DNA from: Mesorhizobium kowhaii
Lineage (GTDB): Bacteria; Pseudomonadota; Alphaproteobacteria; Rhizobiales; Rhizobiaceae
Direction: 5' to 3'
Assembly: GCF_003253745.1 (NCBI RefSeq)
Contig: NZ_MZXV01000032.1
Location: 958,971-1,022,970, forward strand
Length of the DNA stretch: 64,000 nucleotides
Under the pieces are notes generated by a model. The model made no database searches and was not told the origin of the DNA. It saw nothing but the letters and a program-made list of their open reading frames with translations. Position 1 is the stretch's first letter, and each line of letters starts with the position of its first letter. Below are positions 55,234-63,511 of the stretch, piece after piece. The translations under genes were made by a program, and so were the position numbers.

Positions 55234-56481
55234 TTAATGTCTGAGGGCTGCCCGTTTTCCCTGCAGGAAGCGGCGCACCGCCAGGTCGCGCTCAAGGCCG
55301 ATCGCCCGGTCATAGGCCTCGATCGCCTGCGGCACCTGACCGAGCCTGGCTAGGAGACCGGCACGCGCCGCCCAATAAGGCTGATAGTCGTTGAGCCGCT
55401 TGTCGTCGCCCAGCACATAAAGAGCCGCCAGCCCCGCCACAGCGCCCTCAGCCTCCGCGATCGCTATCGCGCGGTTGATCGCCACCACCGGCGATCCGGC
55501 GATGACTGACAGCGCATCGTAGAAATTACGGATCGCGGCCCAGTCGGTCAGGCCGGTCAGCCGTCGCGCCGCATGGACGGATTGTACGGCTGCTTCGAGC
55601 TGGTAACGGCCGATGACGCCCATGGTGGCGGCGCGGCGGAGCAGGGATTCCGCCTCGTCGATCAAGGCGGCGTCCCAGTCCGCACACTTCTGCTCGGCCA
55701 GCGGCACATAATCTCCGGCCGCATCACGGCGCGCCGGGCGGCGTGCCTCGGCAAACAGCATCAGTGAAAGCAGGCCGAGCGCCTCCGGCTCATCCGGCAT
55801 CAGCGAAGCCACCAGCCGGCCGAGCCAGATGCCTTCGGTCGCCAGATTGCGGCGCTGCGTTTCGGTGCCGGCCGGATCGGACCAGCCTTCGGCGAAGGCG
55901 GCGTAGATCGCTTCCAGCACCGCGTCCAGCCGCTCGCCGAGTTCGGCCCGCTCCGGCACGCGGAACGGAATGCCGGTTTCACGGATGCGGGTCTTGGCGC
56001 GCACCAGGCGCTGGCCCATGGTTGCCGGCGAGACCAAGAAAGCAGAAGCGATCGTTGCCGCGTCGAAGCCCAGGACGGTCTGCAGGATCAGCGGCGAGCG
56101 CACGCCGGCCTCGATCGCCGGATGGGCGCAGGCAAACATCAGCCGCAGTCGTTCGTCGGGCAGGTCTTCGTCAGTCATGCGCGCTTCCACCTCCTCGGCG
56201 ATCAGCTTGAGATGATCGCGGCCGGCCTCGCTGATCAGCCGCCGCCGCACCGCATCGACGCGCCGCCGCCGCGCCACCGCCAGCAGCCAGGCTTCCGGCT
56301 TTTCGGGCACGCCGGTTCGCGGCCAGCGTTCGAGCGCCGCGGCAAAGGCATCGGCCAGCGCATCCTCGGCGGCGGCCACGTCGCGTGTGCGCGCCGCGAG
56401 GTAGGCGACCAGCTTGCCGTAGCTCTGCCGGGCGGCGGCCTCGGCAGCCGCCCGGGCAGTGTCTGACCCGATAGCTGTCAC
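55234..56481 (-). CDS. ECF sigma factor of the ECF42-like type with C-terminal extension
   Basis: A 415-residue sigma factor. The sigma-2 region includes RDVAAAEDALADAFAAALER and KPEAWLLAVARRRRVDAVRR. The sigma-4 region contains LILQTVLGFDAATIASAFLV and SPATMGQRLVRAKTRIRE. The long C-terminal half (about 180-415) has the TPR-like segments typical of the DUF6596/ECF42 group (YDALSVIAGSPVVAINRAIA, LGQVPQAIEAYDRAIGLERD). There is no anti-sigma gene; in this group the C-terminal domain and a neighbouring DGPF protein are thought to matter. It overlaps the DGPF gene by four bases. Confidence 0.93.
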   Translation of the reverse strand: MTAIGSDTARAAAEAAARQSYGKLVAYLAARTRDVAAAEDALADAFAAALERWPRTGVPEKPEAWLLAVARRRRVDAVRRRLISEAGRDHLKLIAEEVEARMTDEDLPDERLRLMFACAHPAIEAGVRSPLILQTVLGFDAATIASAFLVSPATMGQRLVRAKTRIRETGIPFRVPERAELGERLDAVLEAIYAAFAEGWSDPAGTETQRRNLATEGIWLGRLVASLMPDEPEALGLLSLMLFAEARRPARRDAAGDYVPLAEQKCADWDAALIDEAESLLRRAATMGVIGRYQLEAAVQSVHAARRLTGLTDWAAIRNFYDALSVIAGSPVVAINRAIAIAEAEGAVAGLAALYVLGDDKRLNDYQPYWAARAGLLARLGQVPQAIEAYDRAIGLERDLAVRRFLQGKRAALRH

Positions 56482-56840
56482 GCAGCGTATTCTGCCATCG
56501 GCCAGATCGGCCGCACCTCCATTGTGCCGGTGCCGGCGCCGGGGCAGCGCGCCGCCCAGGAAATCGCCGCGTCCATGTCGGGCACTTCGATCATGTAATA
56601 GCCGCCGAGCTGTTCCTTGGTGTCGGCATAGGGACCATCGAGCACGTTGGTCTTGCCGGCGGCCACCCGCACGGAGGTCGCGTTTGTTGTCGGCCTCAAT
56701 CGCTCACCGCCAACGAACACGCCGGCCTTCTTCATCGCTTCGGTATAGGCGCCATAGGCGGCGCTCATCTGGGTGAGCGCCTCCTTGGGTGCGGCTGCCA
56801 TTCCGGCTTCGTTGGAATAGATAAGAAGCAGATACTGCAT
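56478..56840 (-). CDS. YCII/DGPF-domain protein
   Basis: A 120-residue ferredoxin-like-fold protein of the YCII family with the DGPF signature in the form DGPYADTKEQLGGYYMIE. GGAG lies 8 bases before ATG 56840 (MQYLLLIYSNEAGMA). Upstream frames are not part of the gene. It directly precedes and overlaps the ECF42-type sigma factor gene, the arrangement known for this sigma-factor group. It may be a target or modulator of that sigma factor. Confidence 0.93.
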   Translation of the reverse strand: MQYLLLIYSNEAGMAAAPKEALTQMSAAYGAYTEAMKKAGVFVGGERLRPTTNATSVRVAAGKTNVLDGPYADTKEQLGGYYMIEVPDMDAAISWAARCPGAGTGTMEVRPIWPMAEYAA

Positions 56841-56889
56841 GATCATCTCCCGTGGTTTCGAAGGCCGCGTTCTTGCGAGCCAGACGTAT

Positions 56890-56916
56890 GTCGCGCGGCA
56901 TCGCCCGATTTCGACA
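56890..56916 (-). promoter_or_regulatory. Candidate ECF-type promoter of the DGPF/ECF operon
   Basis: On the minus strand TGTCGA (56911-56916) is followed after 17 bases by CGAC (56890-56893). TGTCGA and CGA-type boxes are, as I recall, the published ECF42 -35 and -10 elements. It lies about 45 bases before the DGPF start codon. This suggests the sigma factor drives its own operon. Sequence match is clear; recognition is inferred. Confidence 0.6.
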
Positions 56917-57210
56917 GGTTGCGGAAAAACTTTCCGCTCCGATGGCTTTTTGTGCAAGCCGCCATCTGTTTCCTGAGTCCTGAACGCATTCGGTGGAACG
57001 GACGCACTGGGAGGAAGACTGGACGGTGATGGCATCAGGCCTGCAGGTGGTCGAGGCGCGGGTCAAGGGCTCGGGCGCCGGCATGGAGCCGCCGGAAAGC
57101 GCGGTGCTGAAAGACGGCTGGCGGGTCTATGCGCCGAAGGTCGGCCCGCAGCGACGCGTCGTGCTCGCCGCCTCCGGTGCAACCGGTGACGGCGAGACAC
57201 TGTGCACGGT

Positions 57211-57393
57211 TCAGGGTTGCCGTGAGCTGGGCAAGGCGCCCGGCGGCACGATCGTGCTGGAGCCGTGCGAACCCACCGGTTCCAGCCAGCCGCGATAGCG
57301 CTCGATCAATCCGGTGAGCGGCGTTTCGTTTTCCAGCAATTGGATGATGGGGCGGCCAACGGCGCCGTAGCCGCCGACAATGGGAAGCCTCAT
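57211..57393 (-). pseudogene. N-terminal remnant of a saccharopine-dehydrogenase-like NAD(P)-binding protein
   Basis: The minus-strand frame starts MRLPIVGGYGAVGRPIIQLL and NETPLTGL, then loses all similarity to anything I recognise and stops. GGYGxxG plus QLLENE-x-x-LT resembles the start of saccharopine dehydrogenase-family proteins, often found next to DUF393 genes. The remaining 350 residues are absent. The 56917-57210 region beside it holds no convincing gene. Confidence 0.5.
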
Positions 57394-57419
57394 CCGCTGC
57401 TCCCCCGGAGCCACGCTTT

Positions 57420-57878
57420 TTAGCCAAGGAACCGCTCCCGCAGCTCGGGAGGAGGAATGTCGCAACTGTCCTTCCTGCCGAACAGGGCGTAGCGGTTTTT
57501 GGCGATCCGGTTGTAGAGCCAGTTGCGGAGCGGGCGCGGCAGCAGCAACAGAACCTTGGCCGCCCGCCACGGCCAGCCGAGTTCCGCCATGACGGCGACG
57601 AAGCTGTCGAGCCGCGTGAAGGCGGCGCCGTCGACCAGGACGAGATTGGTTTCGTAAGAATCCGTGCGCAGCCCGTGTTGCCTGAACAGCGCTTCGCCGA
57701 ACGGCGACTGCGCGGTGGCGAAGCGGAAGCGGCTTTGGCGGTCGAGCCTGACCACCATGCGCACGAAGCCGGAGCACAGCACGCAGACGCCATCGAAGAC
57801 GATCAGCGGATGACTGGGATCGAAGGGTTCAGAGGGACGGCTTGACTTGGCCCGACTTGAATGGGAAAGCTCGGTCAC
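57420..57878 (-). CDS. DUF393 (thiol-disulfide oxidoreductase DCC) family protein
   Basis: A 152-residue protein of the DCC family. The signature is IVFDGVCVLCSGFVRMVV with the D-x-x-C-x-x-C start, followed by RFRFATAQSPFGEALF and the end PRPLRNWLYNRIAKNRYALF and GRKDSCDIP. A role in thiol/disulphide chemistry is proposed for the family but not shown. ATG 57878 is used; the residues before the DGVC motif are a hydrophilic leader. The remnant at 57211 lies just downstream. Confidence 0.92.
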   Translation of the reverse strand: MTELSHSSRAKSSRPSEPFDPSHPLIVFDGVCVLCSGFVRMVVRLDRQSRFRFATAQSPFGEALFRQHGLRTDSYETNLVLVDGAAFTRLDSFVAVMAELGWPWRAAKVLLLLPRPLRNWLYNRIAKNRYALFGRKDSCDIPPPELRERFLG

Positions 57879-58057
57879 GCGGGCCTCGGCTGCTTGTGTC
57901 TGATGACACTAAGCCAGCCGGAGGCGGCATCAAAGCCGTGGCGATGTCGCACGCCGCCTGTCGACGAGAGCGGGACGCTCGGCGCGATAGGTGGTAGCGC
58001 GGGATTCGGCGGCCGGCCGGCAGATCCGGCTGTCGTGGCGATTTTCGAAGCTCATGA

Positions 58058-58204
58058 TCAGTGCGCGCTCACACCGAGCGAATTGCCGCGACGCGCACAG
58101 GCCGGGCCCGGGCCGCGCATGTAGTAGCGCTCCGGCCGATAGGTCGGCGCAACGAATTCGCGGATGGCGGCGGCATAGCCGATGAGGTGCGTGAGGAAGT
58201 TCAT
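58058..58204 (-). CDS. Small protein, 48 residues
   Basis: Starts MNFLTHLIGYAAAIREFVAP at ATG 58204, with AGGTAAA directly upstream, and ends RRGNSLGVSAH. An amphipathic N-terminal helix and an Arg/Tyr-rich middle (TYRPERYYMRGPGPAC) are visible. It reads like a real small rhizobial protein, but homology cannot be checked here. A longer in-frame start at 58288 lacks a ribosome site. Confidence 0.45.
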   Translation of the reverse strand: MNFLTHLIGYAAAIREFVAPTYRPERYYMRGPGPACARRGNSLGVSAH

Positions 58205-58580
58205 TTTACCTGTCCCTGTCCCGATTTTCGGATGTCCCTTCCGATTTGCGGGCATCATAGCGTCGAGGCGTGAATAGTCGGTGAACACGATGTTAATATC
58301 TGGTCGAAAAGGCCTTGGTTCATGGCCGGAATGCGGCTGATTCGGGGTCTTTCCGTGTGGTTCGTCGACATTTCGGCCAATGTGACTTTTGCATCACATA
58401 TGTTTCGTTTGAATGTCGCCTGCGTGCGGTTCTGTTTCAATTTTTGCCGCGCCCGTGAAATTTCCGTGCTTGCCGCCACAACGCCTCAGGCGCCTTGTCC
58501 TCCCGATCAGCGCGCTATGGCGGAACTGGACCGGGGTCTGTCCGTTCTCACCTTCATCTGGTTCTGGAAGGGAAGATATT
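58205..58580. other. Gene-poor region upstream of ku
   Basis: About 375 bases, less GC-rich than the genes around it, between the small minus-strand protein and ku. A promoter for ku is probably here, but no convincing -35/-10 pair was fixed. No repeat recognised. Confidence 0.5.
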
Positions 58581-59453
58581 ATGGCGCCGCGTCCTGCCTG
58601 GAAGGGTTATCTGAAGCTGTCGCTGGTCACCTGTGCCGTCGAGCTGACCAATGTCGTCACCCACACCGAGAAGGTCTCGTTCCGGGTGCTGAACCGCAAG
58701 ACCGGCAACACGGTGAAGCGCATCTATGTCGATGCCGAAACCGGCAAGCCTCTCGGCGACGGCGACGAGATCAAGGGCTATGAAATCGACAAGGACGATT
58801 TCGTCCATATCGAGGAGGACGAGATCGAAGCGGTGCAGATCGAGTCCTCGCACACGATGGCGCTGGATGGTTTCGTCGACAAATCCTCGATCGAGCAGAT
58901 CTATCTCGACACGCCCTACTATGTCGCGCCGGCCGACAAGGTGTCGGAGGAGGCGTTCGCCGTCATCCGCGATGCCATGGCCGGCAAGAAGATGGCCGGG
59001 CTGGCGCGCATCGTGCTCTATCAACGCGAACGCCCGGTGGTGATCGAACCGCTCGGCAAGGGCATGGTGCTGACGACGCTGCGCTACGACAACACGGTGC
59101 GGCAGCCGGACACCGTGTTCGGCGACATCAAGTCGGTGAAGACCGACCAGGAGATGACCGATCTGGCCGAGCTTATCATCGACAAGAAGAAGGCGACGTT
59201 CGATCCCTCGAAGTTCGACGACAAATACGAGGACGCGCTGCTGGAGCTGATCCGCGCCAAGAAGGCCGGCAAGAAGGCGCCCACGGCCAAGGCGGCACCC
59301 AAACCCTCCAATGTCGTCAACCTTTTCGACGCGCTGAAGAAGAGCCTGTCGTCGGATGGCGGCTCAGCGAAGGCTTCCCCATCGGCGAAAGCCAAACCGG
59401 CGGCCAAAGGCGCCAAGCCGAAAGCCGTTGCTGCGAAGCGCAAGTCGGCCTGA
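58581..59453 (+). CDS. ku: Ku-family DNA end-binding protein
   Basis: Homodimeric ring protein of bacterial non-homologous end joining. It has 290 residues from ATG 58581, preceded by GGAAGGGAAGAT. The Ku core includes RPAWKGYLKLSLVTCAVELT, SFRVLNRKTGNTVKRIYVD, GYEIDKDDFVHIEEDEI and MAGLARIVLYQRERPVVIEP. The C-terminal tail (about 235-290) is Lys/Ala/Pro-rich, typical of the basic extensions that contact DNA. It lies 14 bases upstream of ligD, forming a complete two-gene NHEJ unit. Confidence 0.96.
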   Translation: MAPRPAWKGYLKLSLVTCAVELTNVVTHTEKVSFRVLNRKTGNTVKRIYVDAETGKPLGDGDEIKGYEIDKDDFVHIEEDEIEAVQIESSHTMALDGFVDKSSIEQIYLDTPYYVAPADKVSEEAFAVIRDAMAGKKMAGLARIVLYQRERPVVIEPLGKGMVLTTLRYDNTVRQPDTVFGDIKSVKTDQEMTDLAELIIDKKKATFDPSKFDDKYEDALLELIRAKKAGKKAPTAKAAPKPSNVVNLFDALKKSLSSDGGSAKASPSAKAKPAAKGAKPKAVAAKRKSA

Positions 59454-59467
59454 GGACAGGGGAAGCC

Positions 59468-61993
59468 ATGGCCAACCTCGAACAGTACCACTCCAAGCGC
59501 GATTTCAAGAAGACCGCCGAGCCGGCCGGCAAGGCCGCGCACGGCAAGAACGCCAAGGCGGGCGGTATCTTCGTCATCCACAAGCATGCCGCGACACGGC
59601 TGCATTACGACCTTCGGCTGGAGCATGACGGCGTGCTGTGGAGCTGGGCGGTGACGCGCGGCCCGAGCCTTGACCCGCATGAAAAGCGGCTGGCCGTGCA
59701 TGTCGAGGACCATCCGATCGACTACGCGCCGTTCGAGGGCACCATTCCCAAGGGCGAATATGGCGGCGGCTCGGTCATCGTCTGGGACGAGGGCACCTGG
59801 GTTCCCGAGATCGATCCGGCCAAGGCGATGAAGAAGGGCCATATCAGCTTCGAGCTCAAAGGCCATAAATTGCATGGGCTCTGGCATCTGGTGCGGCTGA
59901 AGCCGCGCGTGGGCGAAAAGCGCGACAACTGGCTGCTGATCAAGTCGGACGATGCCGCGGCGCGTCCCGGCGAGGATATTCTGAAGGAGGCGCCGGAATC
60001 GGTGAAGTCCGGCCTGACGATCGAGGAGGTCGGTGAGGGCAAGACCGCCAGGGGTGAGAAGCCGAAGCTCTGGCATTCCAACAAGCCGGCCGCCGGCAAG
60101 GCGAAGGCCGGCAAGCGCCTCGATTTTGTCGAGCCGCAGCTCGCCACGCTGGAGCGGGATGCACCGCCGGGCAAGGACTGGCTGCACGAGGTGAAGTTCG
60201 ACGGCTATCGCATGCAGGCCCAGATTGCCGGCACCGAGGTGCGGCTGCTGACCCGCACCGGCCTCGACTGGACGGAGAGGTTTGGCGGTGCGATCGCGGC
60301 GGAACTCGCTGCGCTGAAATGCAGCGATGCCATCATCGATGGCGAGATCGTCGTGCTGGCCGACAGCGGTGTTTCGTCCTTCGCGCTGCTGCAGGCGGAT
60401 CTGTCGGCGAAGCGGACAGATCGCTTCGTCTACTATGTCTTCGACCTGATGCGGCTCGACGGCGAGGATTTGCGCGGCGAGCCGCTGGTCGAGCGCAAGC
60501 AGGCCTTGCAGGACCTGCTGGGCAAGCAGCCAGAGAATTCGGCAGTCCGTTTCTCCGACCATTTTGCCGAACCCGGCAAGATCATGCTGGAGCATGCCTG
60601 CCGCATGGGGCTGGAAGGCGTCGTCTCCAAACGCGCCGATGCGCCCTATCGCAGCGGACGCGGCCCGTCCTGGGTGAAGTCGAAATGCACGGCGCGGCAG
60701 GAATTCGTCATCGGCGGCTATCTGGCGTCGGACAAAACCGGGCGCGGACTGCGCTCGCTGCTGGTCGGCTATCACGAGGATGGCAGGCTGCACTATGCCG
60801 GCCGCGTCGGCACCGGCTTCTCCGCCAAGGGCGCCACCGACCTCAAGACAAAACTCGACGCGCTGAAGGCGGAGGATTCGCCCTTCGACAAGGCCGTGCC
60901 GAAAGGCAAGGGCCTGGTCTGGGTGAAGCCAGAACTGGTCGGCGAAGTGGAGTTCCGCAGCTGGACATCGGACCGTATAATACGCCATGCCTCGTTTCAG
61001 GGATTGCGCGAGGACAAGCCGGCGGAGGAAGTCGTGCAGGAAAAGCCCAAGGCATCGACAGGGAAGGCATCGACCGACAGGAGCCTGGCGAAGGCGAAGC
61101 CGGCATCAAGCGGCGCTGGTAAATCTGCCGGAGCGATGACGACCAGCGTAAAACTTTCCCACCCCGACAAGCTGCTATGGCCCGAGGAAAAGATCTCCAA
61201 GCAAGGCCTGCTCGACCATTACGCGCAGGTGTGGCCGCGCATGGAACAGTTCATCGTCAACCGGCCGCTCAGCCTGGTCAGGGCGCCAGACGGCGTCGGC
61301 GGCCCGCGCTTTTTCCAGAAACATGCCTCGGCCGGCATGAGCGACAAGATCGCCCGGATGAAGGACCCGACCGACGGCGAGGAGATCCTGTTCATCCGCG
61401 ATTTCGACGGCGTTGCCGCACTGGTCCAGTACGGCGTGGTCGAGATCCACATCTGGGGCTGCACCGTCGATGCGCTGGAACTGCCGGACCAGATCGTCTT
61501 CGATCTCGACCCCGATGAAGGCGTCGACGTGAAGGCGGTGCGCGAAGCGGCACTCGATATCAGAGGCAAACTTGACGAGCTGTCGCTGCCGAATTTCGTC
61601 AAGACGTCGGGCGGCAAGGGATTTCACATCGTGATGCCGCTGAAACCATCGGCGGATTGGGACGCGGTGAAGACCTTCGCCCATGATTTTGCCAAGGCGC
61701 TGGAACAGGCCTCGCCCGACCGCTACACGGCGACGCTGTCGAAGAAGGCGCGCACCGGAAAGATCTTCGTCGACTATCTGCGCAATGGCCGGGGCTCGAC
61801 GACGGTCGCGCCCTATTCGTCGCGCGCCAAGAAAGGCGCCACCGTGTCGATGCCTGTGACCTGGGCCGAGATAGAAGCCGGGCTGGCGCCGAACGCCTTT
61901 CCAATCGGCGACAAGACGACCTTGAAGCAGCTGGCGGAAGCCGATCCGTGGGCGGATTTCTTCAAGCAGGGGAAGGTGCTGAAGCGGGGGTAA
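59468..61993 (+). CDS. ligD: Multifunctional ATP-dependent DNA ligase D
   Basis: An 841-residue NHEJ enzyme with domain order phosphoesterase, ligase, polymerase. The 3'-phosphoesterase domain (about 30-160) has TRLHYDLRLEHDGVLWSWAV and AVHVEDHPIDYAPFEGTIP. The ligase lysine is K243 in HEVKFDGYRMQ, and FVYYVFDLMRLDGEDLRGEP follows. The polymerase domain (about 560-841) starts VKLSHPDKLLWPEEKISKQG and holds the metal-binding FDLDPDEGVDV around residues 678-681. A low-complexity Lys/Ala linker joins the last two. GGGGAAGCC precedes the ATG. Confidence 0.97.
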   Translation: MANLEQYHSKRDFKKTAEPAGKAAHGKNAKAGGIFVIHKHAATRLHYDLRLEHDGVLWSWAVTRGPSLDPHEKRLAVHVEDHPIDYAPFEGTIPKGEYGGGSVIVWDEGTWVPEIDPAKAMKKGHISFELKGHKLHGLWHLVRLKPRVGEKRDNWLLIKSDDAAARPGEDILKEAPESVKSGLTIEEVGEGKTARGEKPKLWHSNKPAAGKAKAGKRLDFVEPQLATLERDAPPGKDWLHEVKFDGYRMQAQIAGTEVRLLTRTGLDWTERFGGAIAAELAALKCSDAIIDGEIVVLADSGVSSFALLQADLSAKRTDRFVYYVFDLMRLDGEDLRGEPLVERKQALQDLLGKQPENSAVRFSDHFAEPGKIMLEHACRMGLEGVVSKRADAPYRSGRGPSWVKSKCTARQEFVIGGYLASDKTGRGLRSLLVGYHEDGRLHYAGRVGTGFSAKGATDLKTKLDALKAEDSPFDKAVPKGKGLVWVKPELVGEVEFRSWTSDRIIRHASFQGLREDKPAEEVVQEKPKASTGKASTDRSLAKAKPASSGAGKSAGAMTTSVKLSHPDKLLWPEEKISKQGLLDHYAQVWPRMEQFIVNRPLSLVRAPDGVGGPRFFQKHASAGMSDKIARMKDPTDGEEILFIRDFDGVAALVQYGVVEIHIWGCTVDALELPDQIVFDLDPDEGVDVKAVREAALDIRGKLDELSLPNFVKTSGGKGFHIVMPLKPSADWDAVKTFAHDFAKALEQASPDRYTATLSKKARTGKIFVDYLRNGRGSTTVAPYSSRAKKGATVSMPVTWAEIEAGLAPNAFPIGDKTTLKQLAEADPWADFFKQGKVLKRG

Positions 61994-62046
61994 GAGACGA
62001 AGATGACGGATCCAGCGTCAGCCGAATGGCGGATGTAGCGATCCTT

Positions 62047-62092
62047 CCCACCCCCCTCTGTCCTGCCGGACATCTCCTCCCGCAAGGGGGTG
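62047..62092. repeat. Single-arm copy of the CCTGCCGG inverted-repeat element
   Basis: CCCACCCCCCTCTGTCCTGC, then CGGACATCTCCTCCCGCAAG and GGGGTG, preceded by TAGCGATCCTT. The same TAGCGATCCTTC lead-in and CCCCCCTCTG-CCTGCCGG text occurs at 54270-54320. Only the left arm is present. It lies between the convergent ligD and the ArsR-like gene. Confidence 0.75.
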
Positions 62093-62128
62093 TTGTCCCG
62101 CTAACATCGCGAAATCAGCCCCGGCCTC

Positions 62129-62803
62129 TCAGCCCAAAAACACCCTCTCGAAAGCCTGCTTGCCCGGCGGCGAGAAAATGACCGCGCGGCTGTCCTTTTC
62201 GCGGCGCGCCCATTTTTCCAAAAGGATCTTGTCGAGGATGGCGGCGCCCAGCGTGCCGGCGAGGTGCGAACGCCGCACGCTCCAGTCGAGGCAGGCGCGG
62301 CAGACCGGCCGGCGCGGCTTGGCATCGACATCGATGCCTATTGCCGCGAAATGCGATGCCGCCAATTGGCCGAGCCTGATCTCCTTGTCGTCGCGCAGCA
62401 GGATTTCTTTCTCGACGAGACGATCGAGCATCGCCACGGCCTGCTCGCCGGCAAGGTGATCGTAGCAGACGCGCGCCACGCGCATCGCGCCGTCACGCGG
62501 ACCCGGCCGGACACGCTGCGGCCCGACGGAAGCGGCGACACCGGTGATGGCTTCGATCATGCCCGCCACCTGCGGCCCGGCGAGGCCGTAATAACGATGC
62601 CGACCCTGGCTCGCCAGCGTCAACAGCCCGCCCTCCATCAGCTTGGACAGATGCGAGCTGGCCGTCGGCAGCGACACGCCGGCCTCGAGCGCCAGTTCGC
62701 TCGCCGTCAATGCCGTGCCGCCCATCAGCGCGTTGAGCATGTTTGCCCGCGCCGGGTCGCCGACCAGGCTGGCGATGCGAGCGATGTCGGGTCCTTCACG
62801 CAT
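62129..62803 (-). CDS. ArsR-like winged-helix transcriptional regulator
   Basis: A 224-residue regulator. The N-terminal winged helix is IASLVGDPARANMLNALMGG, TALTASELALEAGVSLPTAS and SHLSKLMEGGLLTLASQGRH. The C-terminal half (about 100-224) contains a Cys-rich stretch (RRPVCRACLDWSVRRSHLAG), longer than in simple ArsR proteins, possibly for metal or redox sensing. The ATG at 62803 faces the DUF1127 gene, and the divergent region has a direct repeat. It probably controls itself and the DUF1127/NIPSNAP/monooxygenase genes. Confidence 0.9.
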   Translation of the reverse strand: MREGPDIARIASLVGDPARANMLNALMGGTALTASELALEAGVSLPTASSHLSKLMEGGLLTLASQGRHRYYGLAGPQVAGMIEAITGVAASVGPQRVRPGPRDGAMRVARVCYDHLAGEQAVAMLDRLVEKEILLRDDKEIRLGQLAASHFAAIGIDVDAKPRRPVCRACLDWSVRRSHLAGTLGAAILDKILLEKWARREKDSRAVIFSPPGKQAFERVFLG

Positions 62804-62819
62804 AGTTCGTTCCTCATCG

Positions 62820-62846
62820 AAGCATTCTTGTCAGATAAGCATTATT
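62820..62846. promoter_or_regulatory. Direct repeat in divergent ArsR/DUF1127 region
   Basis: AAGCATTCTT (62820-62829) and AAGCATTATT (62837-62846) are separated by 17 bases start to start. They are AT-rich compared with the surroundings and lie between the two divergent start codons. A likely binding region for the ArsR-like protein or part of overlapping promoters. Confidence 0.4.
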
Positions 62847-62871
62847 CTCCGACCAGATCAAGGAGACGACG

Positions 62872-63081
62872 ATGACAACCGCTTCCACTTCCGCACCATT
62901 CCCTAGCCGCCGATCGTTCCCGTTCGTCACCTGGATCCGCTCGCGGCAACTGGCCCGCTGGTATGACCGCCATCTGCAGCGCCTCGACCTCGCCGAGATC
63001 GACGACCACCTGCTGCGCGATCTCGGCCTGGCGCCGGAAGACGTGCGCCGCGAATGCGCAAAATCCTTCTGGCAGGCATGA
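62872..63081 (+). CDS. DUF1127 family small protein
   Basis: A 69-residue basic protein. The C-terminal half RQLARWYDRHLQRLDLAEID followed by DHLLRDLGLAPEDVRRECAK is the DUF1127 (YjiS-like) motif. Short DUF1127 proteins in alphaproteobacteria are RNA-binding and affect phosphate and carbon metabolism; whether this one does so is unknown. AAGGAGA precedes the ATG. It is the first gene after the divergent ArsR-like regulator. Confidence 0.93.
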   Translation: MTTASTSAPFPSRRSFPFVTWIRSRQLARWYDRHLQRLDLAEIDDHLLRDLGLAPEDVRRECAKSFWQA

Positions 63082-63178
63082 TCCGCAAGGGAAATGCCTA
63101 GCACATCGACCCTGGGGATGCTTCGACCCCGCTCGAAATGTCCCCGCAAGAAGAAATCAACCCGCCAAGGAGACGACC

Positions 63179-63511
63179 ATGACCATCACCTGCTTCATCC
63201 GCTACGAGATCGACCCGTTCGGCAAGGCTGCCTTCGAGGAATATGCGCGCAACTGGGGCCAGGCTATTCCGCGCTGCGGCGCCGACCTCATCGGCTATTT
63301 CGCGCCACATGAGGGCTCGGCCACGACAGCCTATGCCGCCTACAACATCGACAGCCTGGCGGCCTACGAAGCCTATCGCGCGCGGCTTGCCGCCGACCCC
63401 GCCGGCAAGGCAAACTACGAATTCGCCCGCCTCGAAAAATTCATCCTCAAGGAGGACCGCATGTTCCTGAAACTGGCTTCCGGCCCACACGCGAAACTGG
63501 TGCTGCCGTGA
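63179..63511 (+). CDS. NIPSNAP family protein
   Basis: A 110-residue protein with a dimeric alpha/beta-barrel fold. It starts MTITCFIRYEIDPFGKAAFE and includes EYARNWGQAIPRCGADLIGY and LAAYEAYRARLAADPAGKAN, typical of NIPSNAP proteins. AAGGAGACGACC lies directly before the ATG. Its stop overlaps the GTG start of the following monooxygenase-like gene. Function unknown. Confidence 0.93.
   Translation: MTITCFIRYEIDPFGKAAFEEYARNWGQAIPRCGADLIGYFAPHEGSATTAYAAYNIDSLAAYEAYRARLAADPAGKANYEFARLEKFILKEDRMFLKLASGPHAKLVLP

Noticed and set aside
57029..57298. 90-codon plus-strand frame between the DGPF promoter and DUF393
   Set aside because: There is a weak GGAGGAAGA-like site too far upstream, no recognisable family, and overlap with the pseudogene remnant. 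Could be real but not supported.
58322..58783. Plus-strand frame running into ku
   Set aside because: It overlaps ku in another frame and has no family features or ribosome site.
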